64,000 bases of DNA from Cytophaga sp. FL35. Lineage in GTDB: Bacteria > Bacteroidota > Bacteroidia > Flavobacteriales > Flavobacteriaceae. Of this stretch, positions 27,482 to 35,953 are shown one piece after another. The notes beneath the pieces were generated by a model. The model did not search any database, was not told the DNA's origin, and was given only the letters and a program-made list of their open reading frames with translations. The position numbers and the translations under genes are program-made. The stretch is from positions 195,307 to 259,306 of the forward strand of contig NZ_JACSOH010000004.1 in the NCBI RefSeq assembly GCF_014349235.1, given 5' to 3'. How positions within the stretch are numbered: the stretch's first letter is position 1; each line of letters begins with the position of its first letter.

Positions 27482-27643
27482 TCAAACAACTCTGCTTCTT
27501 ACAAAGCAGTTTTCCAATACTATAAAACCAACATGTTTAAACATGTTGGTTATTTTATTTATATGAATCGTACTACTTCCGTATTCAAAGTATTGAAAAT
27601 CGCCCTTTAATCTCACCCAGTTTTCAAGAATCTTTTCAGTCAT
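27482..27643 (-). CDS. Short hypothetical protein (doubtful)
   Basis: A 53-codon frame on the minus strand from ATG 27643 (MTEKILENWVRLKGDFQYFEYGS) to the stop at 27482. A promoter-like TTG-16-TATATTTA sits just upstream (27659-27685), which supports transcription. The frame runs through a perfect 26-bp palindrome, an odd place for coding sequence, so the transcript may instead be a short RNA ended by that palindrome. Not recognised. Confidence 0.35.
   Translation of the reverse strand: MTEKILENWVRLKGDFQYFEYGSSTIHINKITNMFKHVGFIVLENCFVRSRVV
27526..27551. repeat. Perfect 26-bp palindrome
   Basis: AACCAACATGTTT followed by its exact reverse complement. With a TTAA loop it forms an 11-bp stem followed by TTTTATAG on the minus strand and by ATTTTATTT on the plus strand, so it could terminate transcription from both sides; it could also be an operator. 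The gap between 27686 and 27968 otherwise holds no gene. Confidence 0.6.
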
Positions 27644-27658
27644 TTTTAAAAGGGACGA

Positions 27659-27685
27659 TAAATATAGAAAAGCGAAACCTATCAA
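27659..27685 (-). promoter_or_regulatory. Promoter-like element for the small minus-strand transcript
   Basis: On the minus strand TTG (27683-27685), 16 bases, TATATTTA (27659-27666; one mismatch to TAnnTTTG), 16 bases before the ATG at 27643. Confidence 0.4.
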
Positions 27686-27968
27686 TACACATTATTTGTA
27701 TGAATGGTAGATAATCATGTATCAATGTCAAGGAACAGAAAATAAGTGTTCCAAAATAGTGTATAAATGGTAATTATCACATGGCATTTCATCGATTAAC
27801 TATAGCTTTTAAAGGTTAAAGCAAAATCCTGAAGCCAGACAAAAATAAGAACCAAGTACAATTAACAGTATATAACCCACTATTTATGAAGAATTAAGAG
27901 GGGAATTTTAACAGGTGTTGTGGTTTTTTTTAATACATTGTAGATGAAACACTTAACATTGAACAACC

Positions 27969-28883
27969 ATGACTAGAACAACAACCAACCTGCTTGGAAT
28001 TGTCATTACCATTTTAGCGGGTATTTACTTCTACATGACCTGCTGTAGCAGTTGCCTTCAGGAAGCTAAAGCTACTGAACCGGAGCAGGTAAATGCACCC
28101 CCTCCAAAGGTACAGGAACCTACAAACAATCCCTTTGTACTATCGGATGGAGATTTAAATTATAAAACGGAAGACAACTTTAATTTTAGGCTTTCCTCCA
28201 ACGAATTCATACAACCCCTTTCCAATAATGTGGCAACGGGCATTTCTTCAAATTTGAGCAATTATTTAGCTGAACAAGAAAACAAAGTGGTGAACCTAGT
28301 GGGCTATTACAAGAGCGACGAGGAAAACAATACTGCCTTTCCCAACCTTGGAGTGGCCAGGGCCAATTCAGTTAAAAATTACCTAATAGCCCAAAATATT
28401 CCATCGTCAAAAATCAATATTGATGGAGAACTTAAGGATGTAATGTTGCCGGATGGTGACATTCTAAAGGGACCCATAGACTTTAAACTTGACGAAGTGG
28501 CAGCAAATGCCCAGGAGGAACTTAATGCACTCTACAAAAAAATAAAAGACAACCCTTTAATCCTTTATTTTAACACAGCGGAAGCCTCAATAGCTCTTAA
28601 TGCGGAACAAAGACAAAAAGTAGCGGATATAACCCGGTATTTAGACAAGGTACCGGATGCACTTTGCGAAATAACCGGCTATACAGATAGTAAAGGCTCC
28701 AACGACACTAATATTCGATTAGGGCAAGAAAGAGCAGATTTTGCCAAGTCTTATTTGGTCAGCAATGGTATCTCTGAAAATAAAATTACCACGGCTTCAA
28801 AAGGTAAGGCGAACCCAATAGCCACTAATGAGACGGAAGAAGGGCGAGCAAAGAACAGAAGAACCGTAATATCTATTAAATAA
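27969..28883 (+). CDS. OmpA-family protein with two OmpA-like domains
   Basis: A 304-residue envelope protein. A hydrophobic N-terminal segment with a TCCSSC cysteine cluster may be a membrane anchor. Two OmpA-like repeats follow: a degenerate one at about 55-160 (VGYYKSDEENNTAFPNLGVARANSVKNYL) and a canonical C-terminal one at about 190-304 with the peptidoglycan-binding pattern GYTDSKGSNDTNIRLGQERAD. It would tie a membrane to peptidoglycan. It is probably co-transcribed with the next gene, 22 bases away. Confidence 0.85.
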   Translation: MTRTTTNLLGIVITILAGIYFYMTCCSSCLQEAKATEPEQVNAPPPKVQEPTNNPFVLSDGDLNYKTEDNFNFRLSSNEFIQPLSNNVATGISSNLSNYLAEQENKVVNLVGYYKSDEENNTAFPNLGVARANSVKNYLIAQNIPSSKINIDGELKDVMLPDGDILKGPIDFKLDEVAANAQEELNALYKKIKDNPLILYFNTAEASIALNAEQRQKVADITRYLDKVPDALCEITGYTDSKGSNDTNIRLGQERADFAKSYLVSNGISENKITTASKGKANPIATNETEEGRAKNRRTVISIK

Positions 28884-28905
28884 TCAACCTTAAATCTTTA
28901 AAAAA

Positions 28906-29502
28906 ATGAATTTTGAAAACATGAATATTTGGTGTTGGATAATCCCACTACTTGTAGGACTTCTTTGTGCTCTTTTTGGATATCTTCTTGGAAAAGGTAA
29001 AAGTGAAACTGTTATAGACCACTCCGCGGAATTAAAGCAATGCAGGGATACAAATGCCAAGCTGCAGGCAGATTTGGATGCCTGTACTAAGAAACTCTCC
29101 GAAAAACCAGTTTCCACTCCCCAACCAATGCCTAGCAGTACTTCCAATATTACTAGCTCTTTTGGAGCTACAGCCGAGGTAGAGGCTGCACCCGTGCCAA
29201 TACCTTTTGATGCCGCTGCGGCGAAGGCCGTATTCGGCAAAAATATTAAACAAGATGACCTAAAGGTCATTGAAGGGATTGGGCCAAAAATTGAAGGCCT
29301 CTTTAAGGGAGCCGATATAGCTACTTGGAAAGCACTTTCCGAGACTTCCGTTGCCAGTTGTAAAGAAGTGTTGGCCACCGGTGGAGAACGTTATAGGATA
29401 CACGACCCCTCTTCTTGGCCTATGCAAGCAAAGATGTGCTATGAAGGCAAATGGGCAGAGTTGGCCAAATGGCAAGACGAACACGATCATGGTCGATTAT
29501 AA
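28906..29502 (+). CDS. Membrane-anchored helix-hairpin-helix protein
   Basis: A 198-residue protein: one N-terminal hydrophobic helix (about 8-30, ending at a GYLLGKGK glycine motif), a short coiled segment, a Pro/Ser/Ala-rich linker (70-110), and a C-terminal helix-hairpin-helix unit DLKVIEGIGPKIEGLFKGADI of the kind annotated as flap endonuclease-1-like (COG3743). The final part has WPMQAKMCYEGKWAELAKWQDEHDHG. HHH units usually bind DNA non-specifically, but here the tether and OmpA partner suggest an envelope role. Function unknown. Confidence 0.8.
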   Translation: MNFENMNIWCWIIPLLVGLLCALFGYLLGKGKSETVIDHSAELKQCRDTNAKLQADLDACTKKLSEKPVSTPQPMPSSTSNITSSFGATAEVEAAPVPIPFDAAAAKAVFGKNIKQDDLKVIEGIGPKIEGLFKGADIATWKALSETSVASCKEVLATGGERYRIHDPSSWPMQAKMCYEGKWAELAKWQDEHDHGRL

Positions 29503-29515
29503 TTTAACAAGGCAT

Positions 29516-29548
29516 AAAAAAACCGGCTTCTTCCAAAGCCGGTTTTTT
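29516..29548. terminator. Bidirectional Rho-independent terminator
   Basis: CCGGCTT (29523-29529) pairs with AAGCCGG (29536-29542), flanked by seven A on the left and six T on the right, so it serves both the rightward HHH gene and the leftward desaturase gene. Confidence 0.9.
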
Positions 29549-29563
29549 AAATTATGGTCATCA

Positions 29564-30562
29564 TTACAGCATACCGTTGGCCTCAACCCAACTGAATTTG
29601 TATTGATCTTCAGGGAACTTCATCCTCTCGGCTATCCTTTCCAGACGTGCAGGAAGTTTGATTAAATAATCCCTAGCTTTTTCCGCCTCGTCAGATAAGC
29701 TTCTTACGTTTTCAAGCTCCCAATACTTATTCAGTTTCCTTAAGATATCTACATAATCTTGAGCTGTATACACCCCTAGCCTTTGTGCACAATTGGAAAA
29801 ATTCTCAAAAGCTTCCCCGATCATACCACCAGATTCCCTTAAAAAATGGGCGGGCATTACAATTTTCTTTTTCATCATATCGGCGAATGCCAACATCATG
29901 CCTGAAGGATCTTCACCAAAAATGGTCTTCACAAACTCTCTATACGCCAAGTGGTGCCTCATTTCATCCCCGGCAATAATCGTGCACATTTTACCTAAAA
30001 GCACATTGCCTTTTTTTCTAGCCATTTGGCCTACTCTTTTATGCGAAATATTAGTAGCCAATTCTTGGAAGGACGTATATACAAAGTTTTTATAGGGATC
30101 CCTATCGGTACCAATATCAAAACCGTCAGATATTAAATGCTGCGTGGTAATTTCAATCTCTCTCATATTCACCCTACCGGAAAGGTATAAGTATTTATTC
30201 AATACATCTCCATGCCTATTTTCTTCAGCCGTCCATGCACGAACCCATTTTGCCCAACCGTTTCTCTTGTTCTCGCCATGCTGATCAATACCTTCAACAT
30301 CCATTAACCAAGATTCATAGGTAGGCAAAGCTTCCTCGGTAATGGTATCTGCTACCATGGTAACCCAAAAATCATATCCCAATTCCTTGGATTCTCCCCT
30401 TAATTCTCTAACGGCCTCCAAAAAATTGTCACTTTCAGAATCCGGCAAAAAGTCGCTGGGTTGCCAAATTTTTTCCACTGGAAGCAGAAAAGAATCCATA
30501 AACCCTTCAACCTGAGGCTCTATAGCCTGCATCACTTCTAATCTTATATTCTTTTCTGGCAT
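29564..30562 (-). CDS. Acyl-ACP desaturase
   Basis: A 332-residue soluble di-iron desaturase of the FA_desaturase_2 (stearoyl-ACP) family, which puts a double bond into an ACP-bound fatty acid. Two copies of the E-x-x-H iron motif are visible, EENRHGDVLNKYLYLSG and DEMRHHLAYREF, and IWQPSDFLPD is the typical N-terminal signature. The start at 30562 (MPEKNIRLEVM) matches the family; an earlier start would add 13 residues. It shares a bidirectional terminator with the OmpA/HHH pair. Confidence 0.9.
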   Translation of the reverse strand: MPEKNIRLEVMQAIEPQVEGFMDSFLLPVEKIWQPSDFLPDSESDNFLEAVRELRGESKELGYDFWVTMVADTITEEALPTYESWLMDVEGIDQHGENKRNGWAKWVRAWTAEENRHGDVLNKYLYLSGRVNMREIEITTQHLISDGFDIGTDRDPYKNFVYTSFQELATNISHKRVGQMARKKGNVLLGKMCTIIAGDEMRHHLAYREFVKTIFGEDPSGMMLAFADMMKKKIVMPAHFLRESGGMIGEAFENFSNCAQRLGVYTAQDYVDILRKLNKYWELENVRSLSDEAEKARDYLIKLPARLERIAERMKFPEDQYKFSWVEANGML

Positions 30563-30625
30563 GTTATGCTTTTTTACAAATTTCGTCAATAATTTAGTCA
30601 ATTAGCAGAAATAGGAAGGCTATTT

Positions 30626-31351
30626 TTAATTTCTTCCTTGCTCATTTGGATAGAGCATTTCCACTGGGTCACTTTGCCAAACCTCCTTCGTATCTACATC
30701 TAACATGGAAAGCGGTCCTTTAAAGGCAGCTCCCGTATCTACATTCCATACGTTAGCGGCCATTTTTGGCTCTGCAATACCAGTTTTTGTTATGGGGGTA
30801 TGACCAATAAAAATTTCTTTGTAATGGCTCAATCTCTTTGGATACCTTGTATCTTCAGGGCTTAAATCTGGATTAAGGGAACAGGCCAGTTCCCAAAGTG
30901 TACGGTCCCAATAGAATGTCTGCTCAAAATATTCAAACTCTATACCTTTTAAGTTGGTAAAACCGGCATGAAGGTAAAGCCTACCTTCCGTATCAAGGTG
31001 ATAATTCCTTAGGGAATCATAAAATTGAAGATGGTCTGCAATGGTCTTTTGATCGGCCTTGTCATAGGAAGCCCTAGTCGCAGTTCCTCCATGTTGAAGC
31101 CAAATTGGATTGTGTTTTTTATAGAGCAACCAATCTTGCGCCAAGACATCATGATTACCTCTAATAAAAATACAATTATGGGTCTTCTTTAGTTCGATCA
31201 AAAATGAAACAGTTTCAACCGCAGTGCTCCACCCATCTACGTAATCACCTAAAAATATGAGCTGATCTTCTTTTGTAACTTTTGCCCGATTTAAGAGTTG
31301 CTCCAAGCCTCGCAACCCAGAATGGATATCACCTATTGCTAATGTTCTCAT
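30626..31351 (-). CDS. Calcineurin-like metallophosphoesterase
   Basis: A 241-residue PPP-type phosphatase. All metal motifs are present: GDIHSG near the N terminus, GDYVDG, GNHD, and a late GHTP histidine, with VWNVDTG at the end, as in bacterial serine/threonine phosphatases or Ap4A hydrolases. The ATG at 31351 is fixed by the four-base overlap ATGA with the upstream zinc-ribbon gene, so the two are translationally coupled. The partner genes suggest a role linked to the SPFH membrane system. Confidence 0.88.
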   Translation of the reverse strand: MRTLAIGDIHSGLRGLEQLLNRAKVTKEDQLIFLGDYVDGWSTAVETVSFLIELKKTHNCIFIRGNHDVLAQDWLLYKKHNPIWLQHGGTATRASYDKADQKTIADHLQFYDSLRNYHLDTEGRLYLHAGFTNLKGIEFEYFEQTFYWDRTLWELACSLNPDLSPEDTRYPKRLSHYKEIFIGHTPITKTGIAEPKMAANVWNVDTGAAFKGPLSMLDVDTKEVWQSDPVEMLYPNEQGRN

Positions 31352-32430
31352 TGGGCAAAAATCGCAATTATAGCTATGATAGCAAGGACAAACACTACCA
31401 AAAAGAAAATTTTCCAAAAAGAATAGGGTCTTGTACCACTCAAAGCTCCGGTCTGGCCATTTATAAAAAAACGGTATTCCTTTCCGTTATAAGCGTAAGA
31501 GCTAATAAAAACTGGCAAAAGCACGTGTTTAAATTTTTCATCACTGAGTTTGATATCCGCGTGATGAATTCTTTGGGTATCGCCTCCAATATCCCTACGT
31601 ATCCAGGTATAGGCAATATCCTTTGCTTTTTGAAAGGACAGATGATGCCCCTCTTTTAAAGATACCGTATATTTTTCCGTTACAAAACCACTAAGATATT
31701 TGGAGTTGAACGGAACCAATTCTTTTAAATTCCATGTAGCAATTTCTGTAGGTATATCCCTTCTCTTTTTTTCTGATGCATTGATTAAAATATCATCTAC
31801 GAAACCATTGACCCTCCCGGCTGCATGAGACCAACGCGTTTTCCTAACTTGTTTATTCTTATATCCTTGCTTGGTACGTACACGTTTGGTTTCATAAAAA
31901 TAATCTCCCCTTTGTCCTTGATATTGAGCAAATAGATTAGCATCAAAGGTCCAAAAAGGCAGATATAGTCCGTGAAGTCCCTCTGGATCCAGTGCGGCCC
32001 TTTTCAATTTATTGGGAGCAAACCAAATACCATTTACCCAGTTTTTAAAAATAATCTTGGACTTTTGGTCGTCCAATTTAAAGGGGATTAAGGCCCCGGG
32101 CAAAATCCACCCCTCTTTTTCTTCATCCTCCTTAATAAGCGGCTCACTGCAATATACACACTTCAAGGATTTGTAATTATCCTCCACATGTTGGTTTGCA
32201 CCACAATTTTTACAATGTAACAGGCTAATAGTATCCGTATATGCATTTTGACCTACCGCTTGCAAGTAGTGTTGTAGCTCCAATTCTTCAAAACTACTTT
32301 TGGCCTGTTCAATAAATTCTTCGTAGCCACAGTACTCACACTTTAATTGATGCGAACCAGGTTTAAATTTTAATTCTGCACCACAGTTGGCACATGATTT
32401 TTTATGTTCAGACTTTTGGGATTCTTCCAT
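31348..32430 (-). CDS. Zinc-ribbon membrane protein (YdjG-like)
   Basis: A 360-residue protein with two N-terminal zinc ribbons, CANCG...CEYCG (residues 13-37) and CKNCG...CVYCS (about 72-94), a large middle region with WFAPNKLKRAALDPEGLHGLYLPFWTFDA, and one C-terminal hydrophobic helix (about 337-358). Such proteins are often misnamed PriA helicase or TFIIB-like. The combination with an SPFH gene recalls YdjG and YdjI of the Bacillus subtilis PspA envelope-stress operon; I infer a related role. It lies between the SPFH gene and the phosphatase gene in one operon. Confidence 0.78.
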   Translation of the reverse strand: MEESQKSEHKKSCANCGAELKFKPGSHQLKCEYCGYEEFIEQAKSSFEELELQHYLQAVGQNAYTDTISLLHCKNCGANQHVEDNYKSLKCVYCSEPLIKEDEEKEGWILPGALIPFKLDDQKSKIIFKNWVNGIWFAPNKLKRAALDPEGLHGLYLPFWTFDANLFAQYQGQRGDYFYETKRVRTKQGYKNKQVRKTRWSHAAGRVNGFVDDILINASEKKRRDIPTEIATWNLKELVPFNSKYLSGFVTEKYTVSLKEGHHLSFQKAKDIAYTWIRRDIGGDTQRIHHADIKLSDEKFKHVLLPVFISSYAYNGKEYRFFINGQTGALSGTRPYSFWKIFFLVVFVLAIIAIIAIFAQ

Positions 32431-32468
32431 AAAAACAATTGGCTTTCAAAAATACTTATCCCTAAGCC

Positions 32469-33596
32469 TTAAGGTAGTGGTGGCGGAGTGTTTCCTCCCA
32501 AAAAAGACTTTAATTCATCTATATCTTTAAGAGCGGACCAATCGCCCATTCCCTGTTTCCAAACCAACGTATCCCTATTTATAGCCCTACTAGCAAACAG
32601 CTCCCGTAACCTATCTATACCTACAGGACCGTTCTGCAGACCATTTACGGCATAATAATACAGCATTTGTGAGGGCATTGGAGGAGGAACGGCAGAAGGT
32701 TGAGACTGAGATGCCGAATTTTGATTGGACTGAGGATTCATCATTTGACCCATTTGTTGTGCCAGAACAAAACCCATACCCATACCCATACCGGCACCGG
32801 CGGTACCGCCTTCATTTTTGGCAGCAGCTTCCATTGCCTTGGCAGCCTTAAATTGTGACAATTTTACCATGTCTAACTTGTCCAACCTACTATATTCGAA
32901 TATTTCCTTTTTAAGGTCCTCAGGCATAGAGACGTTTTCAATGTAGAATTTCTCCAATTCAATACCAACCCTGTCAAATTCCGGTTGCATTACTTCTTGA
33001 CATGTCTGCGAAAGCTCGGTGGTATTGGCGGCATATAGCTCAATGGGTAAATTGGCCTCTCCAACGGTATCCGTAAATCGGGTGACTATTAAACTTTTTA
33101 AATGTTCGTTTACTTCATAGCTGGTGAAGTTTCCGTCTGTACCTACCACATCTACCACAAACTTTCCGGGGTCACTGATTTTAAAGCTGTAGGTCCCATA
33201 AGCCCTTATTTCAACCAGGCCAAACCGATTGTCACTTAACATTATTGGGTTCTTTGTCCCCCACTTTTCATCCGTAAAAAGACGGGTATTCACAAAATAG
33301 ACCTCTGCCTTAAACGGGCTGTCAAATCCATATTTCCATCCTTTAAGCGTAGTTAGAATGGGCAGGTTTTTTGTGTTAAGAGTATAGGTTCCTGGTGAAA
33401 ACACATCTGCCAGTTGTCCTTCATTGACAAAGACTGCCGTTTGCCCTTCCCTAACAATCAATTTGGCATTGTTCTTTATTTCATTTTGATAGCGTTCAAA
33501 ACGGTGAACAATGGTATCATTGGTGTTATCGAGCCACTCAATGATATCTATAAATTCATGACTGAGCTTTTTCTTTATTTCGTTGAATATGTCCAT
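32469..33596 (-). CDS. SPFH/band 7 protein with C-terminal GYF_2 domain
   Basis: A 375-residue protein of the COG4260 (virion core-like, YdjI-like) SPFH family. Residues about 40-240 form the SPFH domain (REGQTAVFVNEGQLADVFSPG at its start), then an Ala/Gly/Met-rich stretch (GTAGAGMGMGMGF, near 270) and a Gln/Pro/Ser linker, and the C-terminal 65 residues form a GYF_2 domain with YYYAVNGLQNGPVG and WKQGMGDWSAL, a peptide-binding module. It heads the SPFH/zinc-ribbon/phosphatase operon and has a good promoter. It may form membrane-associated ring assemblies. Confidence 0.85.
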   Translation of the reverse strand: MDIFNEIKKKLSHEFIDIIEWLDNTNDTIVHRFERYQNEIKNNAKLIVREGQTAVFVNEGQLADVFSPGTYTLNTKNLPILTTLKGWKYGFDSPFKAEVYFVNTRLFTDEKWGTKNPIMLSDNRFGLVEIRAYGTYSFKISDPGKFVVDVVGTDGNFTSYEVNEHLKSLIVTRFTDTVGEANLPIELYAANTTELSQTCQEVMQPEFDRVGIELEKFYIENVSMPEDLKKEIFEYSRLDKLDMVKLSQFKAAKAMEAAAKNEGGTAGAGMGMGMGFVLAQQMGQMMNPQSNQNSASQSQPSAVPPPMPSQMLYYYAVNGLQNGPVGIDRLRELFASRAINRDTLVWKQGMGDWSALKDIDELKSFLGGNTPPPLP

Positions 33597-33618
33597 TTTT
33601 TGGCCTTTTAAATTTTTA

Positions 33619-33649
33619 AAAAGGTAGGAATTTATCAGTTGAGGTCAAA
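33619..33649 (-). promoter_or_regulatory. Promoter of the SPFH operon
   Basis: On the minus strand TTTG (33646-33649), 19 bases, TACCTTTT (33619-33626; one mismatch). The 13-mer TTTTAAAAAGGTA that contains the box recurs at 33669-33681, 55 bases away, perhaps as a second promoter or a regulator site. Confidence 0.5.
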
Positions 33650-33746
33650 GCATTGAATTTAACCGAGGTTTTAAAAAGGTAAAGTCGCACATTTATTTGG
33701 GTTTAATTCGGTTTTGTGAGTAATTTACACCCCTAACTCACATACT

Positions 33747-34700
33747 ATGAAAACCATTTACTGCATTGGAGAACTACTCATTGATTTTGTTGCCGAAAAG
33801 CAAGGAAATGACCTTTCCAAAGCTGATGTGTTTACGAAAAAAGCTGGCGGTGCACCCGCCAATGTAGCTTGTGCCATATCCAAACTTGGCGGAAATAGTA
33901 GGTTTATAGGATGCGTGGGGAGAGACCCTTTTGGAACTTTTCTTTTAAATATACTTGAAGAAAACAAGGTTGATATTTCTTTGGCTCAACGATCAAAGCA
34001 CTTTACCACTTTAGCATTTGTTTCCTTAGCAGAGGACGGTGAGCGCGATTTTGTTTTTAGTAGAGGCGCAGACAAGAAATTAACCTATGACTCTGGCGTC
34101 AAGAACGGCTTTAATGGAAATATGGTCCATTTTGGTGCTGCCACTGCACTACTTGGTGGTAATTTAGAGGATGCTTATAACAGGTATTTTTTTGATGCAC
34201 TTACCAAAGAGTCATTTATAAGTTTTGACCCTAATTTTAGAGGAGACCTTTGGAAAGGGAAAGAAGAAATTTTCGTAAAAAAATGCAGAAGTTTCATTGA
34301 AAAATCACATTTGTGCAAATTTAGTATGGAAGAGGTACAGCTCTTATCCGGGGAAAAAGATATTGAAAAGGCCTGTGAACTTATGCATGATTTAGGAGCT
34401 CAGATCATTACCGTAACTTTGGGTGGGGAAGGAACATTGGTAAGTACTCCAAACTTAAAAACAACCGTTCCCAGTATACATGTAAAACCGGTAGACACTA
34501 CCGGGGCGGGTGATGCCTTTATTGGCTGTTTATTATACCAAATCTCAACTCTTAGTAAACCTGTAGTTATTTTAGAAGATTCCGACCAACTATTGGACAT
34601 GATCAAAAAGGCTAACGTAGCAGGAGCGGTTACCACCACAAATTATGGTGCTATACCCTCTTTGCCAACACTTGACGAAGTAGAAAATAGGCTTATTTAG
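33747..34700 (+). CDS. PfkB-family sugar kinase, probably fructokinase
   Basis: A 317-residue ribokinase-fold kinase. The N-terminal glycine motif KAGGAPANVACAISKLGG (residues 32-49) and the C-terminal ATP motif DTTGAGDAFIGCLL with catalytic D256 are both intact. Sequence pattern resembles fructokinases, which phosphorylate fructose at C6, but related hexoses or ketoacids are possible. Monocistronic; its stop interlocks with the convergent AlbA_2 gene in TTAG. Confidence 0.88.
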   Translation: MKTIYCIGELLIDFVAEKQGNDLSKADVFTKKAGGAPANVACAISKLGGNSRFIGCVGRDPFGTFLLNILEENKVDISLAQRSKHFTTLAFVSLAEDGERDFVFSRGADKKLTYDSGVKNGFNGNMVHFGAATALLGGNLEDAYNRYFFDALTKESFISFDPNFRGDLWKGKEEIFVKKCRSFIEKSHLCKFSMEEVQLLSGEKDIEKACELMHDLGAQIITVTLGGEGTLVSTPNLKTTVPSIHVKPVDTTGAGDAFIGCLLYQISTLSKPVVILEDSDQLLDMIKKANVAGAVTTTNYGAIPSLPTLDEVENRLI

Positions 34701-35833
34701 TTGTATTTTACCTTTCTTAAAATTCGAAGGGCTTCTTTTAGCGATTGGTAAATATTCCTATCATATTTTTTTAAAAGAGGCCTAGCTTCTTCCAAACGGT
34801 CCTTGGCCTCTTCAAACCCATTTAAATAACTGATAAGATAGGTGTCCGGAAGATGTACCAAATCTGCCTTTTCGGATTTGTTCAAAGCAATATTACTTTC
34901 CAATTTACGCAACAGTGCATTGTTGGCATTGAAAATATGGTAAAGCGTTTTTCGATTGTACTTTGGTGGATCAAAGAGCAAATCACCCGTAATTTGATAG
35001 GTTCCATTATCATTAAAATTGATTACCACCTTTTCTAAGGGATAGTAGCCTTGTTTGGAGCCCAAACCTAATTGTACGTATTCTATAGTGGTAAAGGAAT
35101 CATCATTATAGTCTATAGTTATCTCGTCTAAAGCGGAGTAAAAAAGTTTTACTTGTTCATTGATAAGTTCAATATCCACTCTAGAATAATAGGCTTGCCC
35201 ATTCACCTTTTTCATATTCCCCGCCCAACAGACTACAAACTGTTCCTTAAAGACTTTATACTCACTTTCCAAATCTTTATGCCTGCGATTCAGGAAATCT
35301 ACAACACCATCAAGCGTAAGTTCTATATTGTTTCTAGCGTGCTGCTCTATGGTTGCAACTGCTTTGGAATTTATATCTTTTAAAACAACATCAAATGCCT
35401 TGGGCATACTTATACTACCTTCCCTAAAAAAAACCATTCCCCCGTAATACTTCCAGATATTTTTGCGAAGTGAACATACTTTGCCTGTTGATTTAATGGT
35501 CACAAGGCCAACAACCTTACCTTCGGGCAAATGCGGAAATGGAATATTCTCATACGATATTAAAGGTGGATGCACCAAGTAGGCATTCACTAGATTTTGA
35601 ATCTTGCTGTCATCAAAAAAATCGACCCCAACAATTTTGTTATCCTCATCCTCAACTCCAATTACGATATACGAATTATTGGATGGATTGCTATTGGCCA
35701 GCGCACAAACATGCTTTAAAAACTTGGCCTTCCCCTCTTTTTGACCAATATCAATAAAGCGCTTCTTATCATAAAAACTATTCTCATCATTATGGGCGAG
35801 AAGGTTTTTAACAAGTAAACGCTTATTGATCAT
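34697..35833 (-). CDS. AlbA_2 (Schlafen-like) domain protein
   Basis: A 378-residue protein with an N-terminal AlbA_2/Schlafen-type putative nucleic-acid-binding ATPase domain: FIDIGQKEGKAKFLKHVCALANS then YIVIGVEDEDNKIVGVDF, and IPFPHLPEGKVVGLVTIK. The remaining 230 residues are specific to a Bacteroidota subfamily and carry no motif I know. Relatives act as transcription regulators or RNases, and some occur in defence loci, but no defence genes are adjacent. Monocistronic. Confidence 0.8.
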   Translation of the reverse strand: MINKRLLVKNLLAHNDENSFYDKKRFIDIGQKEGKAKFLKHVCALANSNPSNNSYIVIGVEDEDNKIVGVDFFDDSKIQNLVNAYLVHPPLISYENIPFPHLPEGKVVGLVTIKSTGKVCSLRKNIWKYYGGMVFFREGSISMPKAFDVVLKDINSKAVATIEQHARNNIELTLDGVVDFLNRRHKDLESEYKVFKEQFVVCWAGNMKKVNGQAYYSRVDIELINEQVKLFYSALDEITIDYNDDSFTTIEYVQLGLGSKQGYYPLEKVVINFNDNGTYQITGDLLFDPPKYNRKTLYHIFNANNALLRKLESNIALNKSEKADLVHLPDTYLISYLNGFEEAKDRLEEARPLLKKYDRNIYQSLKEALRILRKVKYN

Positions 35834-35953
35834 AGAAGAGAGATTCTCCCATGAAGATATAAATGAAGTTACAGACTTTTGCTTCTTTAACCTGTTTTTT
35901 AGAATTATTTCAGGATATTTTAAACTTGCCTATCTAAATATCCGGTTTTCTCA

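Noticed and set aside
31348-32430. Zinc-ribbon protein as a PriA-like helicase
   Set aside because: No Walker motifs or helicase blocks; only cysteine ribbons and one C-terminal membrane helix.
34697-35833. AlbA_2 protein as part of a defence island
   Set aside because: Neighbours are a sugar kinase and NADP oxidoreductases; no nuclease, methylase, transposase or phage gene is near.
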